Part shown: positions 9,500 through 21,482 of the stretch, piece after piece | Layout: each line of letters starts with the position of its first letter | How positions within the stretch are numbered: the first letter of the stretch is position 1 | Source: Acanthaster planci | Lineage: Eukaryota > Echinodermata > Asteroidea > Valvatida > Acanthasteridae | Assembly (NCBI RefSeq): GCF_001949145.1 | Contig: NW_019091612.1 | Location: 6,835-70,834 of the forward strand | Reading direction: 5' to 3' | Length of the DNA: 64,000 nt | The notes under the pieces: generated by a model | The model's input: only the letters and a program-made list of their open reading frames with translations | What the model was told of the DNA's origin: nothing | The model's database searches: none | Translations under genes and position numbers: made by a program

Positions 9500-9740
9500 A
9501 AAGATCATAACTTACATGTGTTTTCCTCTAATCGACTTGTTTCCGTCCTGCATGCTCCCCAGGAGGCGGCAAATGCTTTGTCACGGAGTGCGGTAAGATC
9601 ATCACCGGCCGTAGCCCTGGTCATAGCTCTACACATCTCTCCTTTCACTAGTAGCGAAAAAAATGGCTGACTTCCAAGGCGATTTAAAAGAACACAGCCA
9701 AAACAAAGTGCGAAACTATGGGATTTAGCATATTTATCCG
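9500..9740 (-). repeat. Dispersed repeat, copy 2 (best exon-like copy)
   Basis: Homologous to 5671-5910. On the minus strand an open segment runs from an AG at 9643-9642 to a good donor (CACAT then GTAAG, exon end 9516). It encodes Met-Cys-Arg-Ala-Met-Thr-Arg-Ala-Thr-Ala-Gly-Asp-Asp-Leu-Thr-Ala-Leu-Arg-Asp-Lys and a Ser/Trp/Gly-containing tail. Between copies 1 and 2 several codons differ while the peptide pattern stays similar, which hints at past coding. A third partial copy lies near 11326-11395. The protein family was not recognised. Confidence 0.45.
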
Positions 9741-12700
9741 ACCGACTCCAAACCAAAATCAAAAAGCAGTTCAGATCATACAAAAGAGTCTTAGAATGCT
9801 ATGAGCTGTTTTGCAAGTGGTGCAATATGGCTGATGTCTTCTGCTTTGTGTTTTACTCATAAACGCCGACGATAGCAATGCGAATTTTACCATAACCAGT
9901 TTTTAAAGAGAACTATCTCAGAGCCATGATGGAGTGGATTCAGTCAATTCAAAAGTTGCCCATTATAGAGCCACTTTGGGTAATAGCGCAGGCATCATCT
10001 TAATTTATTTCCGGGCTGGGCAAAGCACTCATCAACAGCAAATAAACCATTAACGATGGAAAGGGGTCAATTCTGTGGTATTTTCGAGCAAATTGATAAT
10101 ATTCAGCCCCTTTCCTCGCTTTCTCTTCTTTCCTTGTTCCCTATTAAACCCCGTCTCGATTGTTTTCATCAGGGCATGAAGCGCTCATCTCCCCCTGCGA
10201 CGCCCAAGTGTGACAGAATCCTTTCAGATGCGATCTGAATGAAATTAATTTCTGCAGCATTAAAGATTGTCGCTATAATAAACAACCATTTCTCACTTTC
10301 TGTATGTCGTGCTTTCTCTGGGTATGTTAAATATTGACCATTCACAAACTAACTTCGCTCAGTTACCTGAGCAGTAAGGAATTTCTTAGCTGGGACTATA
10401 CTGGTTCGACTTGACTGCATTAAAATATCTTAAATTAAATTCGAAATCCAAGTTGCCTTCGAGATGTATGCATTGTAATAATGCAAATATCGCTGGATCC
10501 CCCAGAATCACATAAATTACCTGTCAGAAGTAATTTACATACGGAACGCAGTTACCTGCAGTAAGATCTACTTGTCAATTTTTGTGTGGACATTTTGTGC
10601 CCATCATGCCACGGTTTTTAGTCACCATTTCCTCAAGGGTCACTGCAATACTCAAACAACCTGAAAACTTCATCTTTGTGTCTCGATTAACTTCATGTTC
10701 AACTTCCTTTTGGTCACTTAACACGATATTTTGCTGAGTGTTTGGTTTTTTCATGCTAATGAATATGTTGGCAAGAAAATATGGCAAGAAAAAGGTATCA
10801 ATCAATATTACGTTAGTTTGTGCTGATGTGATTGCTGGTTTTTCATTTTTCTGACCTAAATTTTCCCCTTGTTACTGATTTATTGTAGTGTAAATACATA
10901 GCAATATGTCAGCGATCATACCTTTCTTAGAACCTTTTTCAGTAATTGAATTCTGAATTCAAAATGTGACCAGGTCCTGAACTATGTTTCCCCGAGTGAC
11001 ATCAGGAAACAGCGCCCTCAGTTGTTCTGTGAAACATGGACAATCATGAATGATTAGAAAAGTGCACCGTTCATTGAAATTGTTTTCACAAATTGAAGAA
11101 CAGTTTATAAAATGTGTCTGTGAAAAAATAAGCTCTATTGCCAAAGTTAGAGTGCAAACGGTGTATCCAAAGGCCTTTACTCGTTGTTTGTAGTTGAACA
11201 TCAATGATTTCTCAATGAAATGAAACACTATGAAGGTTATCCCACGTGTAATTTAGTGATTTAGAATGAATCCTGAGAAATGATAATTATACTTGCATTC
11301 GATTGGACTTAACTTTTGGGTTCTACATGCTTCCTGAAAAGTGGCAGATGCCTTGTTACGGAGCGCAGAAATGTCATCATTGGTCCTTTACACCATTGAA
11401 TTGTATCTTTTTCTTTCGCTTCATAAATAACGACATCCGCTTAACTAACATTCATTATTTATTTTATATGATGCTCATTTTGGACATGAGTAGTGTTACC
11501 CCTGTTTGTAGTTTATTTCTTTTGTATTGTCTTTTGTAATGGTATGACTGATACAAGCTTTGTTTTTAAAATTTTGCCACCCCAAGCTGCCTATTATCTC
11601 ATGTACTTAATATATTTGCCATGAGGAGGAAATAAAGTAATTGAAATTGAAAACTTGAAATGGACATAATGAACTGACTGAAAAACCAAGTAACACATGT
11701 CAGCATCTTGCATCCCCATGCATTTCTGTATCTACACTTCAGTGCCAACCGAGACCCCTGAAGCCCTGCATTCCCGCTAGAGCGAGGAGCTTACCTTTCA
11801 AAACGATTCAACCAACATCTTCAACCAATATCTTTATATTTCAACCAATATCTTTATATTCATATCAATATATTTATATTTAAGTATTTATGCAAGTTTT
11901 TAAGCCAACTCTTCTGGAGAGCCCCTCAACAGAAATCTTTTTTTTTCTGGGCAATCCATCGGGAACTGGTTTGGATTTGTCCTTTGTTCCATCGTGTACA
12001 TTTATGTTTTACTGTCTTTTTTGTTTATCTGTATTTCCCAAAAATGAAATAAATAAAAAAAAATAAATAAATAAAATAAACCACAGCATGTGATAGTTTC
12101 ACCTACTGTCCCGAGCTGGACCAAAAGAGGGCGCAACGGGCCCTTCTTTGGTACTTACGAACAAACGACTTGGGAACGCAAGCGTTGCAGTCGCCACATC
12201 GCCACCAATAAAATGAATACTCCCGACCAACGCGGCGGTGGCGGCCCTTTTTATTCGATGAGGGCAGCGTCTGCTTGAGGCGGATAGGGTGCTGCTGCAC
12301 ATTTTACAACTCGGATTTTATTACAAGTAAGGAAGGAAAACGCCAGTTGTGAATTCATGTTGGGTTTACCGACCTTTTGCGTTGCATTTATTGCTTTTTA
12401 TCTGATACCTTTTTCAACATGTTTGAGTTTACCTCTGCATCTATGTAGCAATTTTTCCTTCTATTTGAGAAGCACAGAAAGCTGTTTATTTACAAATGAT
12501 GCTTTGCGTGCTGGCTTCAACATTTGATTAAACACTGTACCAAAACGGCTCATTCGACTACTCAGGCATTTTGCTATTGATTTACATCACTTTGTGATCC
12601 ATGGGTAAGTTGGGGAAGGCCCACTCTCCTATGCAGACCAAGTTTTCGATTCATTATGCATGTTGTGGATGATGTTGTCTCTTACTCTATCGTGATAGCA

Positions 12701-13120
12701 TGTTTTGAATGACAAGACCACCCCAGTGACCCATATTAAAATCATATTTTAGGTTTTATTGCCATGGTTCTGGACACGATACAACTTTATTCTTGAAAAA
12801 ACTTCCGACGCAGTTTGTGTCTGAGATTTAAAACCTGCACTGGGGAGTACAGAATTTTTGTCAGTGTAAATCTCTTTGTATTTGAAATTTTTCTACATTT
12901 TATGAATGACTAATCGGTATGTAAGCATACTTTACTGTATCAAATAAAAGTCATTTTATACTTTCAAGCATCTAACCATCGAAAACATTTACAACATTTT
13001 TAAGTTTTTAACTACATTTTTTCCTTTTGACGCGTGTGAAAAAGATAAGGCGTTCCTCCTTTAAACTTAACTAGATTGGTTTAGATATTTCTAAATATCT
13101 CAAACTGGATTTCTTTAGTA
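9741..13120. other. Non-coding stretch with old retroelement-like tail
   Basis: No gene was recognised. At 11326-11395 there is a short third copy of the 5.7/9.5 kb repeat. At 11811-11885 a 20-odd-base AT-rich unit (containing CAACCAATATCTTTATATT) is imperfectly repeated. The stretch ending in (AAATA)n/poly-A at 12040-12080, preceded by TGTCTTTTTTGTTTATCTG, looks like the 3' end of a retrotransposed sequence in plus orientation. Confidence 0.45.
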
Positions 13121-13390
13121 TTGTCATCGATGGAATCTGACCAAAAACCAGAAAATTTCGAAGTAGAATATAGTTCTCACCCCTATGGAAGAACTATGAG
13201 ACGCTGGTGGCAGCAGACAACGGTCCTTAGTCCATTGTTATCACAATTTGTGCGCATGCTCAGAAATGCCTGTAGGTCTTCTTTCATCAGCTCTTTAAGT
13301 TTCCCGCTGGCTTGGCTTCGACTGTATAGCAGTCTCATAGATACGACTTTATACTGCCGGCCCCTAGCCAAATGTTTTGGACGCAGCTTA

Positions 13391-14484
13391 AGCAGAGGCG
13401 AAACTAGGGCTAATTTTTTTTTGGGGGGGGTACCCGGGTGTGCAGACATTTTTGCAAGGAGGCACCACGAGAAAATAAGCTGCAGCTACATTGCAACGAT
13501 TATTAACCAAAGATTTCAAATGGGGGGCACCCGGGGAACGGGCATCCGATGGGCGTGCACGTGCGCCCTGTGCAACCCCCCCTGCAATTATGGACGATGG
13601 TTCCCTTCTATTACATTTAAACAAATAAGGTCACTGTTTACCGACGATGCAGCCAACAGTAGGCTGGCCACAGACATCGATTGCAGGCTTATCCAATCAT
13701 AGTCTTGAAGTATAACTAATTATACGACATGATAAACATAAGTTTGCGGTATTTTGTTCAAAACGCCATGAAATTTTACATGACTTTGCGCTCATAAATA
13801 TATTTTAAAGAGTTTCAAGGAAACATTGAAAGGTTGAGTTAATGAATTGTATCTACAGTGTAAATTAATGGTTTACATTATCCAACTTGTAGCACTTTCG
13901 CGTACGTATTTGAGCATGCACAGTAAACAGGTAGCTGACGAAACCCCTAACCCAACCAAGCTTTCACAGGGCATTCCCGGCGCGGGTTCCTCAGCTTCAT
14001 CACTTTGTATGTGCAGGTATCTTCGTCCAGTACTCTGAAGCACTTTCTTGAATTGAAGCCAGTGGGAATGGGGATGCTGAAAGAAAAAGAGACAGTGATC
14101 ATTTACACCGACATTTGACACTGCTTCACCCACGTACAACGCACATTGCACACGATTTGTTTAATTTCGTCTTTTAATGTGCAAAATTCTTTGGCGTAAA
14201 ATGCCTGGCGCACGATGGCGCTGTTACTCTAAAGTATGGCGTATCTCACACAGGTATCAATGGTGGGGGATATTTGTGCATAGGTGCAGTACACGTTTCA
14301 CGACTGAGATTGACTGTTTTACAGAGAAGTCCATTATCATCGAAAGAAAACTTACTTCAAGCAGCAGCTGACTGCTGTACCACTTTTCATGCACGCGCAG
14401 TCGTAACACTTCGTCGAGACACCGGGAAGTTTATAAGGAACTTGGCCTGGTACACATTTCGCTGGAAGAAAAGGACGAACATAT
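13391..14484. other. Non-coding stretch with a possible element end
   Basis: CAGAGGCGAAACTAGGGC followed by a G-run at 13393-13430 resembles the left end of the elements at 14.5 and 25.8 kb, but no matching right end was found. The plus frame 13121-13702 crosses this sequence and is therefore not trusted as a gene. Nothing else identified. Confidence 0.35.
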
Positions 14485-14700
14485 AGAGGCGTAGCTAGGA
14501 TTTTACTTGTGGGGGAACAAGTTGGGCATGCACCAGCATCATATGGGGCACCAGCTTTTAGTGGTGTGGTTTTACAGGGGCAAGTTTTTGTTAGCCTTGT
14601 TCAAAGCCATTCATCCGTTTTTTAGGGGGGAGGACACCTGGGGGCACTGGGAATTTGGGGGGGGCAGTGCCCTCCCTGTCTTCCCTTGGCTACGCCCCTG
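14485..14700. mobile_element. Small inverted-repeat element (MITE-like), 216 bp
   Basis: The left end AGAGGCGTAGCTAGGA and the right end TTGGCTACGCCCCTG are imperfect reverse complements. The interior is G-rich with homopolymer runs and no coding capacity. Its ends resemble the element at 25837-26070, indicating one dispersed family. A target-site duplication was not clear. Confidence 0.6.
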
Positions 14701-15397
14701 TTTCCATACGTAGATGTTTTATAGACCTGTAGGTTGTCTATATACATGTATATCTTCTCACTAAAGAAGAAAATATCGCAGACAGTCTGTGGTTACCTCC
14801 CTCACAATGCTCGTCACAGTTTCTCTTCCCCGAGCATTCCTTGTTTTTGGTTTTTGTTTTCATCAAAGTGCAGGTTATTTCATGAAGCACCACAGGATCT
14901 TTATCTCTAGATTTCTAGTGAAGATCTTACTGTGATCGTAGGATTTGACTCCACAACCTACGCCATGAGCAATGGGCACAACCCATCATTCAAATTCCAA
15001 CCGAAAGCCAACTTACATCTAGCAATGAAACATGAAGCGTTTGCTCCTACGACAAGAAGCATTGTGCACATAAAGATTACAACCACCCTGGCCATTTCAA
15101 ATCTGAAACAAATAAGAAATGGGATGATAGCATTCGAAATGATTTGGCAAGGGTGAAAATTCTGGTGAGATGCGGGTATATATCCCCCACCTTTTGACCA
15201 GAAGAGGATTGAGCTATTGAATCACCTCCCCCCCCCCACGTTTTCATGGTGAGAAAAATTAATGCAGATGTGAAGCATTTTTCTGACTTCCCAACAACCA
15301 AATTATATTATACAGCACTTAAAAATGCGCTGTTTTGACGCGAACTTCTGCAGGAGTGTAATGTATATCACAGATGTTCGTCAGTAACATGAACATA

Positions 15398-16059
15398 CAC
15401 TGTTAAAAATGGCTGTTTTGGGACGGCACATTCTATTGTGATTTTTCCTGTGTTTATTAACAGGAGATTATTATGGAATGGGATTTAGGACATGACAAAA
15501 AAAAAATTTAATTCGCACATACGGATTGCTATTTCGTGCACGTACGGATTACTATTTCGTACGTGCCGATTGCTACTTTGTACGTTTTGTAAATAATGAT
15601 CTCGGCACTGGTCGCATTCAAAATTCTGCTTTGAGCAGAAGCATCCCCTAATTGGTTGAAACGAGCCATGCTGGTGGGCCCGTGTTGTTTTGTTGGTACT
15701 TGGTAGGGCCGGACGCGTACGCAACGCATGTAGCTCACTGTCATTTGGAAACCAGCAACGAAGACTTCCTACCAAAGGAGCCTCTGTTGCTAGGAAGTCG
15801 CACCCTTTCTTGGTCCCGCTCTGGCCCAATGAACTGAAGTTTAGTAATGCAATGCAACCTGTGGATTACTTATCTGTAAGTACGGTTTAGTAATACGTAC
15901 GTAGGAAATTTTTTTCTTAGGATGTCCTCAATACGCTTCCATAATGATCTAAACAAAGAAATACTGACAGTAGAATGTGCTGTCCTAAACAGGATCTTTT
16001 TTTAAAGCCAATTGACAACAGAGTCTACAGTAATCATTTAACAGAAATTGTTAACAGTG
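15398..16059. mobile_element. TA-flanked fold-back element (Tc1/mariner-type MITE), 662 bp
   Basis: The ends are CACTGTTAAAAAT at the left and ATTGTTAACAGTG at the right, which are inverted copies with one mismatch, flanked by TA on both sides (15396-15397 and 16060-16061). A subterminal pair GGACGGCACATTCTATTGT / its inverse near 15970 extends the terminal repeats imperfectly. TA duplications and this terminal word are typical of Tc1/mariner-derived non-autonomous elements. The interior contains a 3-unit ~23-bp tandem repeat at 15516-15582 and no transposase. Confidence 0.7.
15516..15582 (+). repeat. Short tandem repeat, 3 units of 21-23 bp
   Basis: Units are built around CGGATTGCTATTTCGT and its variants. 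They lie within the TA-flanked element. Confidence 0.6.
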
Positions 16060-16061
16060 TA

Positions 16062-18374
16062 AATATTACCCATTTTGTGTCATAATCTCCCCCCCCCCTT
16101 AAATTTCCATGGCCGGACAAGTCATTCCCCAACGTCCTGCACCGCCCACCGCCCCTTCCTGGCACAAGTGCACGCTACCGCATAGGCTTGAAGTACGTAG
16201 GCTACAGCTCTGAGCAAGTTCTTCCTACAAGTTCCAGGTACTAATAATGTATACAATAGAGCTTTTAAACAATGCGTCACATCTCCCACAATTCCTTGTG
16301 GTGGTCTATTTCTGAGGTCTTGACCCATCGCAAGCACTTTTGCAACGCTGCTGCGGCTAGTGGCTTTTGTGGCTAGTTTATTTCTGCTCCTAATTACATG
16401 TATATTCAAAATAATATAAATGTGACACACATTCATGGAACATAACACTTGATTGCGTTACGTGATTAAGGATAACTTTAACAGGTTTGACTTGAGGAGT
16501 TTCAACAGTACTTATGCTACTGATAATATCTTATGGTGGTTTTCAAATTGATTTGGATTTTGCTTTTCTCCTCCCCCTAAAAGAATCCAATCCAAACATA
16601 CACAGAATTATTTAAGATCCCAAAATCACTCTTGCTACAATGTGTGGCTTTGTAAGGTATTTGTTGGAAGAAGGGTCTGACAATTGTTTGCAAAAACAAA
16701 TCATAGATAAACCGAAATACTGGTAACATCTCACAAACTATTCAGCTACATGATATCCATTGTTCCTTATCCAACTTTTATTGCATGTACGTCGATATGT
16801 CACACATTTAGCCACAATAAATAAAAACGATTCTTGGGTAGGAGGACAAAAATCGGACGTTTAAAAAAAAATCTGCTAAGCCCTATACAATCGATTTGAA
16901 ATTCACAAGGCAGTGGAATCTATCGATTAATAGTTCGGAAAATCCTAACGAACTGTGGACTGGGACAGGGGTGCAGTGGTGTATTCCATAGAAATCTTTC
17001 CTCCCACCAACCCATCCCAGAAAGCAATGCCACATGCACGCAAAAAATTTAAACGACTGAAATACCCAACCAACCTAAGAGGCGCAGGCAACCGGCATGT
17101 ACTCAAAAGATTACGTTTTGATTCCTTTCCCAAGGAAATAAGTTGGTGAAATTACAATCTGTCTGCTGCTTGTCGGACTGCGCGTCTAATATGTACATGC
17201 ACTGAACATATACGTGATGCTTGTGCATGGGCAGACAAGCGGACGAAGCTGAGAGAAATTATTTTATTAATAATTAACCTGAAACACGCGGACATCGTTC
17301 ACACTTCACCTATTTTACTCAACAAATTCAGTGATGCAGAACAATTACAAATTTCTTGTCTTTTTTTTGAGTCATACAAAGTAGGGACTTCAGTCGAACA
17401 TTTTTAAGCCTAGGTACCCACATGTGTATAACGGAAAACAAGTTAGTCTCTCTTTAGGAGATTGGGGACCTGTTTTATTTTTATTTATGCAAGTTTGCAT
17501 ATTTATGACCAAAGTGTTGTGTCATTACAAAACCTCTCTTTCTCTTACAGCTCTTTCTGCCCTTCGATTTGCCAAAAGAGTTTTTCCAGTATTACCTCGC
17601 AATCATTTTGAGACCATTTTTGTGCAAAACTTAGCCGGAGGAACCGTTTCCGTAAAACACCCGATCTTTCCCAGATTGGACAGCGCTCAATACACAAGGA
17701 CCCACACGCGTGAAGCCATTAACCACTTCCAAGCACTAAAAGTTAGAAGTTCAGATCATATGGAGTGTCTGTATATGTATGCAAAGTTTTAACGTGATCG
17801 AGCAGGGGGCAGCTGAGTTTTCCGCTCCGGACGGAACAAAAGAGGTCATGTTTTTGGTATTCACATTGATCTTCATTATGTCAACATGGCGACCAATGGG
17901 AGTTCACCACATAGGCGCGCCGTGATGCAGGCGCGCAAGTAGATATGCGCGTTTGACGCGGAGCACGCTGAGTACGCGTAACTAATTTATTCCGGTATGT
18001 ATGGTCTTTGCGTCTGCGCAAAACGCGTGCAAGAACCCGCTTTAAGCCACCTGTCTTTCTTTCGCTGATTGGGGGTACACTTAAGTTCGGGGTGGATAAG
18101 CAGGGCTGTGTCCCTCCTGGCTGTGATGAGATGATAATGCTCAGCTCTTTTAAGTTTAGCAACTTTTTAGATATCGTAAAAACAGAGAACTTCATCGACA
18201 AGCCAGCCAAAAACTATTGCTCCGATTCAGCCTGCATTCGCAAGAGAATTCAATCCGCCTTGAGTTTGAAGGGCACCCTCACCGGCGAAGGAAAGACAGT
18301 TGTAATGAACTGGTCAAAAGATACACGCAAAAAAGTGGTTGCCCATCGTCGAATCTTTAACTCGCTACTATCTC
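16062..18374. other. Non-coding stretch
   Basis: No gene was established. One plus frame (17424-17792) has an AG preceded by a C/T tract at about 17550 and a protein-like tail, but no matching donor or family was seen. Otherwise AT-rich. Confidence 0.4.
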
Positions 18375-18482
18375 GTGGCCGCGACGGCGAGATATTAAAT
18401 CGTTGAATGTGCATCTCTCCGCGGCGAGTTATAAGATCTTTTTGCGGTGTCAAACTGATATCCCACCAGAGCGAATAATTCA
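18375..18482 (+). repeat. Dispersed repeat, arm 1 (inverted relative to 20211-20315)
   Basis: About 100 bases containing CGTTGAATGTG, CCGCGGCGAGTTATAA and TCAAACTGATATCCC recur in reverse orientation at 20211-20315 with about 80% identity by eye. Not coding; likely two copies of one interspersed repeat. Confidence 0.7.
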
Positions 18483-18957
18483 ACAGTTTCTTAATTCCTA
18501 TTTAGCGTGTGTCTTTAGTTTATTGTGTATGTTTATTTAGCGTGTGTCTTTAGGGTTACATGCACTGAAATGCAGTGAGATTCGGTTTTAGATTGCTAAT
18601 AAGAACAAAAGGAATGTTAATTTTCAGCCAAGTTTGTTTCCAAGACAAAGAAAACCAAAGAAATCTCTTTTGGGAGTATGAATTTCCACATCTGGAAGTA
18701 GAGTACACTACTTTGACTCCCTGGTAGACTGCCTGGTAGACTGCCTGTTGAAAGGATTACAGTGCCTTTTCATTTATACTTTAAATAATCCTATTTACAT
18801 AGGCGCAACGAAGGCGACCCTGAAAAGAAAGAAAATTACAACTCTTCCAGCAGTTAGATGTTTTGTTTAGATTAGACGGCCCCCCAAAAAAAACATAAAC
18901 AATCTGGCCACGCCCATGTTTTTAGCCAATGTGTGTTGCCATTTTGAACCAAACCTC

Positions 18958-19485
18958 TACGGAGCTCTAGAAGTGCCATCCGACTTGTTGAGATCCAGAC
19001 ATGTTTTTCTCAGAATGACGACATAATGAAGGCAAGATGTCGACATTCTGAGAGTTTATCACCGGATGACAATATCATAAAAGGTGGATGATGCCATCCT
19101 CAGATAATTTATCATGGGACAAAGGCATCCTAAAAGTGGAATAACGACATCCTGAGATAACTTATCATGGGATGATGACATCGTAAATGTTGGATGATGA
19201 CATCCTCAGATAATGACGATAATCATTATTTCAGGATGTCGTCATCCAGAGACATCCAGCAAATGCGATGTCTACCCTTTTACGATGTCGTCATCCCATG
19301 CTAAATTATGTCAGGATGTTGTCATCCAATTGTTACGATGTCGTCTTCCAACGTTTACTATGTCGTCATCTCAAGATAATTTTTTTAGCTGCAGGTAGTG
19401 AACGTCTTGCCTGTATCATGTCGCTATCCCGAGAAACAATATGTCAGGATGTCAACATGTCAGATGGCACTTTCAGAGCTCCGTA
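18958..19485. mobile_element. Fold-back element with 22-23 bp inverted ends and target-site duplication
   Basis: The left end TACGGAGCTCTAGAAGTGCC and the right end GGCACTTTCAGAGCTCCGTA are near-perfect inverses. AACCTC flanks both sides (18952-18957 and 19486-19491), a 6-base (possibly 7-base) target-site duplication. The interior is a series of short words based on GATGACGACATCC and TAATTTATCATGGGATG, in forward orientation in the left half and inverted in the right half, so the whole element can fold into one long imperfect hairpin. No transposase is encoded. Confidence 0.85.
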
Positions 19486-19491
19486 AACCTC

Positions 19492-20210
19492 GATGTTGAT
19501 ATCATTCCAACATTAAAATATGCAATGATTGAGGAGATTTTAACAGGCAAAAAGAAGAATGAGGTGAAGGGGAAGCTAACACACACTTTTCATCAACTGG
19601 AATGAAATCTCCAGGCTCTTTGACCTCACATCCATGCAGTCACTTGTCACAAACCACCCATACAGCGCAGGGCGCTGGGAAGGGCAAATACATAGCGTAT
19701 TTTTTGTCAAGAACTTATTGGATAGAGTTTATTTTAACATCTGAACATTGGTCGACACTTCCGACCCGGTAGGCATGACATGTGTGCACTCATGCTATAT
19801 TTGGAGATTAGGGCACTAAGTGATCTAAAATGCTTTTGGCGTCCAAAGCTGTGAGGTATTTCGTGCGTTGCGTTTGTAAAAGTACTGTTTTGATCTCTAT
19901 TTCAAGTATTATAAATGAATAAATTTCGACTGATGAAAGTTCAAATGTATAACTTACAATTCCGCTTGCTTCAGTTTGGCACTAGGAAAAAGTAGGAAGG
20001 AATTGAAAATAGTTTACCGCTCATTTGAATGTGGAAGTTCACACCACAAAATAGGATTTTGTTGTCTTTGTGTTGGAAAATAAGCTTTCTTGATATATAA
20101 CATCCATTTCTGTTACAATTCGGAATCTAAAACCAAATATCAATGCATTCCACCCTAAAGGTACATTGGAAGACGACGCACTGGATAGGAGTCATGAAAC
20201 TACGTGTATT
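19492..20210. other. Non-coding stretch
   Basis: Between the fold-back element and the second copy of the 100-base repeat I see no gene, RNA or element. Confidence 0.5.
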
Positions 20211-20315
20211 GAAATATTCGCCACGGCGGGATATCAGTTTGATGCCAAGGCAAGATTTTATAACTCGCCGCGGCCAGGTACACATTCAACGATCTAACTC
20301 GCCGCTGTGCGAGAT
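20211..20315 (-). repeat. Dispersed repeat, arm 2 (inverse of 18375-18482)
   Basis: The reverse complement carries the same ordered words as 18375-18482 (CGGCGAG, CGTTGAATGTG, CCGCGGCGAGTTATAA, CAAACTGATATCCC). The two copies lie 1.7 kb apart in opposite orientation. Confidence 0.7.
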
Positions 20316-20846
20316 TATAACTTGAATTATACACTTCCATAAGTTTGCATCAAAGGATTATCAATGTCATTTTTAATTTTGACTAACTTTTCTTTTTTCC
20401 AAGGATTATGCCTATGTTAAACTAGATTTTAGGTCGAGACAAGTGCTCGTATGAAAGGCGAATTTTATGTTCAAAGCCATGGTAAGAAACATATGGTTCG
20501 TTTCAATGGACCCTTTGAAAAAAAAAACTTTCAGGAAGAAGTCAAAAGTTATAGGGTTTACATATGTTTTAATAGTCTTTCGGCCTACATAATATTGACA
20601 GACCTATTTAGGACTTTGGTGATATCTTGGCAAATACTCCTTGGTTTCTCATCCATTTCTAGATCAGGGCAAAAATTACAAATTTCGTTGCAAAATTATT
20701 TCACCATCTCAAAATATATTATGAATGGCTAACTCAGCATGCATAAAGCAACATTTTTTTGTCTGGTCTAGAGTTGGTGCCTTACCTTGTGTTGAAATCA
20801 GACGGTGTCAAAACCAGTCAAACGGATGTCAGCACTGATCCGAATA

Positions 20847-21170
20847 TCAGTTAGTCCTTCTTGCCTGCTGCTCTGCAATTTGCTTATCATTCTCCTCCAG
20901 CAATTCCTTTATATCGTAAACTAATTCATACGTCAAATTCTGACTAATTTAATGAAACGAGACCATAGTGTTAATATCGAAGCAACATACCGGACTCATC
21001 CGAGCGGCTTTACCAGCCGTCACGCTTGGGCGCTCGGCATCTTGCACTGGCAACCCGGCACTGAGTTGGTGGTACAAAATTGGTAAATTCGTTGACAGAT
21101 GGCGTTTGTAATCTTCCCATGACTTTTGATATAAATTAAAGACGAAGTGATTAATCTCAGTCACCTTCAT
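20847..21170 (-). CDS. Candidate two-exon small gene (79 residues), family unknown
   Basis: Exon 1 (21170-20991, 60 codons) starts with ATG and ends at a good donor, CCG then GTATGT. After an 84-base intron ending AAAG, exon 2 (20906-20847) continues in phase for 19 codons to TGA: Glu-Leu-Leu-Glu-Glu-Asn-Asp-Lys-Gln, a charged helical tail. Exon 1 is Tyr/His/Leu-rich with Trp-Glu-Asp-Tyr-Lys-Arg. Codon usage and GC are higher than in the flanks. Upstream in the same frame a 99-codon frame (21482-21183) is separated only by a TAG, so exon 1 could also be an internal exon beginning at the AG just before 21182. No family was recognised; the short intron is unusual for this window. Confidence 0.4.
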
Positions 21171-21482
21171 GATAAGGTTCGCCTATTGGTTCAACAAAAA
21201 TAGTAGAAGTCGACATTGTCCTCGAATTACCGAGGCGATCTCTTCTTTGATTTCAATAAGCCATGCGCAGGTTCCGTAATTAGTTACCAAAATACATATA
21301 TAACTGTATAACTCCAAAGTGCTCAAGCATGTTTCATTTGTTGGAGTGTGGTCTGGCAAAAAAAAAGAGTTGTCAAGATCATAAAAATGTCTGGGAATGT
21401 CTAGATCCCTTTGGAAGCACATGGAAAATCCATCAAGTAATTTATGGACAAGATAATTAAACGAGCAAAGTGCAACTAGCAT

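Noticed and set aside
13121-13702. 193-codon plus-strand frame
   Set aside because: It crosses an inverted-repeat-element-like G-run and changes composition along its length; no family resemblance or splice support.
17424-17792. 122-codon frame with an AG after a pyrimidine tract
   Set aside because: No partner exon, no recognised family and no donor; could be chance.
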